Assembly (NCBI RefSeq): GCF_027594785.1
Contig: NZ_CP075584.1
Coordinates: 3,038,001-3,102,000 of the forward strand
Reading direction: 5' to 3'
DNA: 64,000 nucleotides
From: Cryobacterium breve
GTDB taxonomy: Bacteria; Actinomycetota; Actinomycetes; Actinomycetales; Microbacteriaceae
Positions 60,639-64,000 of this stretch are shown in pieces. A program made the translations under genes and the position numbers. Position 1 is the stretch's first letter. The number at the start of each line of letters is the position of its first letter. Under the pieces are notes generated by a model. That model did not search any database and was not told the origin of the DNA. It was given only the letters and a program-made list of their open reading frames with translations.

Positions 60639-60977
60639 ATGCCGCAAGCCGAGTATCGTTCCGGAGTACCCGAGGACTGGTTCGTCGATCCCGTTCGCTT
60701 GGGCATTCCCGGAATTCGCAAAGACAGCACCGGTCACACCCTTCCTGACGAAGGCGACGCCCTCGCCTGGCAGGCGGACTCGCTGTGCGCCCAGACGGAC
60801 CCTGAGGCGTTCTTCCCCGAAAAGGGCGGTTCCACCCGCGACGCCAAGAAGATCTGCACCTCGTGCGAGGTGCGCACCCAGTGCCTGCAGTACGCGCTCG
60901 CCAACGATGAACGCTTCGGCATCTGGGGCGGCCTGTCCGAACGCGAGCGACGCAAACTGCGCAAGCGCGCCAGCTGA
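60639..60977 (+). CDS. whiB: WhiB-family iron-sulfur transcriptional regulator (WhiB2/WhmD type)
   Basis: It is a small [4Fe-4S] regulator of 112 residues. Four Cys are arranged C...C-x2-C-x5-C (SLCAQ, then ICTSCEVRTQCLQYAL). The C-terminal GIWGGLSERERRKLRKR is the sigma-factor/DNA-binding turn. WhiB2-type proteins act in cell division in actinobacteria. AGGGTGGGAG precedes ATG 60639. It lies just upstream of the large glycosyltransferase gene, a common actinobacterial pairing. Confidence 0.93.
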   Translation: MPQAEYRSGVPEDWFVDPVRLGIPGIRKDSTGHTLPDEGDALAWQADSLCAQTDPEAFFPEKGGSTRDAKKICTSCEVRTQCLQYALANDERFGIWGGLSERERRKLRKRAS

Positions 60978-61096
60978 CGCCCTTCCGACGCCGATCAGCC
61001 CGACCCAGATCGGCCGTGTGAATCCGACCGCGCATATCGGGCACGCCCGACCAGGCGCAACCGCCCACCGACGATGCAACCTAGGCTTGGCTTGAT

Positions 61097-64000
61097 ATGC
61101 ATGCACGAGTCACAGCCATCCTTGTCGCCCGCAACGGCGCGAAACACCTTGAGCGCACTCTCGAGGCTCTGAGTCGGCAAACCCGTCAACCGGATGTCGT
61201 CATCACCGTCGACTGCGGATCCAGCGACGCGACGGCCCAGGCTCCTCGCGGCGCACGGTCCCACCCACTTCATCTCGGCGGACTCCGACCTCACCTTCGG
61301 GCAGGCGATCGCCGCCGCCGTGCGCGTGATGGCGCCGCCGGAATCCGACAGCGAGATGCTCTGGCTGCTGGCCCAGGACAGCGCCCCCGAACCCGGCGCG
61401 CTCGAAGCGCTGCTCGGAGAGCTCGAGATCGCCCTTTCCGTCGCGGTCGCCGGGCCCAAGATCATGGACTGGCGCGCCCACGACTACATCCACGACGTCG
61501 GCCTGTCGATGACCCCGGGCGGGGCGACCGTGACCCTCGTCGAGAGCGAACTCGACCAGGGCCAGCACGACGGCATGAGCGACGTGCTCGCCGTCGACGC
61601 CGGCGGCATGCTCGTGCGCCACAGCGTCTGGAACCAGCTCGGCGGCTTCGACCCCGGCCTGCCCTCCGCAGACGACGCCCTCGACTTCTGCGTGCGCGTG
61701 CGCCTCTCCGGCCGCCGGGTGTCCGTCGTCGCCGCGGCGCGCGTCGCTTCTGCCGGCGACGGTGTCGCCGGGCTCAGCGGGTCCTCCCGCGGGCGCGCCC
61801 GCCGCAAGCGACTCCGGGTGGCCAGGGCCGCGCAGCTGCACCGTCGCCTCGTCTACTCCGCGGGGTGGCTGATCCCGCTGCACTGGATCGCGCTCGTGCC
61901 CTTCGCCTTCTTCCGTTCCGTCGGAGCGCTGCTGCAGAAGGAGCCCGGCGCGATTCCCGGCGAGTTCTCGGCCGCGTTCCGCACCGCGTTCAGCGGCTCC
62001 CGGGTGAGCAACGCGCGCCGTCGACTCGCCGAGACCCGCACCCTCGGCTGGGGCTCGATCGCTTCCCTGCGCCTGACGAATGCCGAGGTCCGCCGCAGGA
62101 ACATCCTCAAGCGCGAAGCGGTCCTCGTCGGACTCGGCGCCGACCGGCCGGAGCCTGCGCTTCTTCGCGAGCGGCGGCGCCTGGACCGTCCTCGCGGCAG
62201 CGCTCCTCGGAATCATCATGTTCGTCTCCCTGCTCGGCGCTCAGAACATCGCCGGCGGGGGACTGCTGCCGCTGTCGAGCACCCCGGCCGGACTCTGGGC
62301 GAGCGTCGGCTACGGCTGGCGCGACCTCGGCCTCGGCTTCGTCGGCGCCGCGGATCCCTTCGCCGCGGTGCTCGCCGTGCTCGGCTCGCTCACGTTCTGG
62401 GCCCCGTCGTACTCGCTCGTGCTGCTCTACTTCCTCGCCCTGCCGCTCGCCGCGCTCGGCGCGTGGCTCGCGGCGACCCGGCTGACCGACCGCGGATTCC
62501 TCCGCTTCACCGCCGCAGCGCTGTGGGTGCTCGCCCCGACCTTCCTCGCAGCGTTCTCGGCCGGTCGCCCGGCCGCGATCCTTGCGCACCTGCTGCTGCC
62601 CTGGCTCTTCTTCGCCGGCTATTCCGCCGGCCGGTCGTGGTCCGCCTCAGCGACCGCGTCCCTGCTCTTCGCCGCGGTGGTGTTCTGCGCCCCCTCCCTC
62701 ACGCCCGCGCTGCTCGTCGCGTGGCTGCTCTGCTCGGTCGCGAGCGGACGCGGCATCTTCCGCTTCCATCGGCATCCCGCTGCCCGCCCTCGCCCTCGCG
62801 CTCCCGCTGATCCTCGACCAGGGCCTCCGCGGCTCGTGGCTCGCGCTCCTCGCCGACCCCGGAGTGCCGGTGCCGAGCAGCCCAGCCCCGGACTGGCAGC
62901 TGCTGCTCGGCTTCCCGACCGGCGACTTCGGCGGTTGGAGCACGCTTCTCGACCAGGCTCCCGCATTGCAGGGCCTGCCGCTTGCCTGGATCATCCCGTT
63001 CCTGTTCGCCCCGCTCGCCATCCTCGCCGCGCTCTCGCTGTTCCTGCCCGGCATCCGGAGTGCGAGCCTTGCAGTACTGACCGTCCTGCTCGGCGCCGGC
63101 ACCGCGATCGCAGCGACGCAGGCTGAGCCTCGCGACGACCGGAGCGGCAAGCGTCGTCATCTGGCCCGGCGCCGGCCTGAGCCTCTACTGGCTCGGCCTC
63201 GTCGGCGCCGTCATCTTCGCCCTGCGCGAGCCTGCGCCGTTTCGCCGTCGCCCCTGCCGTCGCAGCGACGGTACTCCTCGCCGTTGCCGTCGTGCCTCTC
63301 GCCGGTGCGCTCCCGCTCGGCCTGAGCCTCCGTCCGAGAGAGCAGCGATCGCACCCAGCCCGCTTTCGTGACGGCAGAGGCCCAGACGGATGCCCGGGTC
63401 GGGACGCTCGAAATCGTCCCGCAATCCAACGGCGGCATCCTCGCCACGATCGTGCGCGGCGCGGGCACCACCCTCAACGAGCAGAGCACCCTGGTCAACA
63501 CCGCGACCACTCTCTCTGCGGCGGACAAAGAGCTCGCCACGCTCGCGGGAAACCTGGCCTCGCGCAGCGGACTGGATGCCTCGGCCGGACTCTCCGACCT
63601 CGGCATCCGCTTCGTGCTGCTGCGGCCCGCCTCCCTCACCGGCACCGGAGACGGAACCGCGAAGGCCAGCGTCGCGGCCACGGAAACCCTCGCCAGGGCG
63701 ACGACCGCGCTCGACGGTGAGGCCGCACTCGTGCCCGTCGGAGACACCGCATACGGTCGGCTCTGGCGTCATGACGGGCCGGCCTCCGCCGCCGGCGTCA
63801 CGGCGAGCGAGATCCCGGGCAATGCCGGGGGAGTCTTCTCCCTCGCCGCCCTGCTCCTCGCCGCGATCACGGTCGGCTCGGCACTGCTGCTGTCGATCCC
63901 GACCGGGGCGGGCCCAGAAGCCGTGCGCCAGGCGAACCGCGACGCCATGCGCCGCTCGGCTCGCTCGGACACCCAGGACCGCAAGGCCGAGGCACGAGAC
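61097..64000 (+). pseudogene. Very large membrane glycosyltransferase (GT2 domain plus many helices), frame broken by several inserted bases, 3' end outside window
   Basis: The N-terminal GT2 domain reads VTAILVARNGAKHLERTLEALSRQT, VITVDCGSSDAT, LWLLAQDSAPEP and MLVRHSVWNQLGGFDPGL. From about residue 360 there are at least eight membrane helices and then an extracytoplasmic domain (RVGTLEIVPQSNGGILATIVRGAGTT). The protein continues past 64000. Extra bases lie at 61238, 62152, 63125, 63228 and 63324 (all at the GAG(C)CTS or CAGGCTC motif) and near 62763. Each correction restores continuous family-like sequence. Proteins of this layout follow whiB2 in many actinobacteria and are thought to act in cell-wall glycan synthesis. 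Confidence 0.82.

Overview
The window is high-GC actinobacterial DNA. The best fit is the family Microbacteriaceae. The support is a split acyl-CoA carboxylase (biotin carboxylase, beta and epsilon subunits as separate genes), purK-purE followed by an LCP-family ligase, a complete dTDP-rhamnose set, cell-wall-binding repeat 2 proteins, a WhiB regulator, and many leaderless starts (TANNNT 6-8 nt before ATG/GTG). This is inference from gene content and order; no database was searched.

Layout. 1-10.7 kb: acyl-CoA carboxylase subunits, Maf, a TRAM-domain RNA methyltransferase, a three-gene signalling operon ending in a strong hairpin terminator, BirA, a PH-domain membrane protein and GtrA. 10.8-16.9 kb: purK, purE, an LCP ligase, a GT4 glycosyltransferase, rmlD and rmlB. 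17-25.2 kb: two secreted cell-wall proteins, rmlC, rmlA, an acyltransferase and a glycosyltransferase. 25.2-34.1 kb: a long minus-strand polysaccharide operon (RgpF-like and WbsX-like proteins, glycosyltransferases, a Wzm/Wzt exporter). 34.3-50.5 kb: a secreted repeat protein, a GT2-GT4 fusion, a lipoprotein, membrane glycosyltransferases, a DPMS/DUF2304 pair, a flippase and two O-antigen-ligase-like proteins. 50.5-53 kb: a persulfide/thiol module (CoA-disulfide reductase-rhodanese, rhodanese, CsoR/CstR repressor). 53-64 kb: a large secreted protein, manA, a DUF559-like protein, a GlxA-type regulator, galE, whiB and a giant membrane glycosyltransferase cut by the window end.

How the genes work together. 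RmlA-D make dTDP-L-rhamnose. Numerous GT2/GT4 enzymes with RgpF-like and WbsX-like proteins assemble rhamnose-containing chains. Wzm/Wzt and the Wzx-like flippase export them. The O-antigen-ligase-like and LCP proteins probably polymerise or attach them to the wall. The secreted CWB2 and repeat proteins act outside the cell.

Sequence quality. From about 11 kb onward many conserved genes are broken by single-base indels. Of about 30 that I located, 22 sit at one motif, where GAGCTG, GAGCTC or CAGCTC reads as GAGCCTG, GAGCCTC or CAGGCTC (or GAGGCTC). Removing the extra base restores family-like protein in every case. I list broken frames as 'pseudogene', the usual convention for a frameshifted record, but I think most are intact in the organism.

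No tRNA, rRNA, CRISPR array, insertion sequence or prophage was recognised. No gene-free stretch exceeds 300 bases. The longest is 6421-6704, which holds the terminator and otherwise nothing I recognise.
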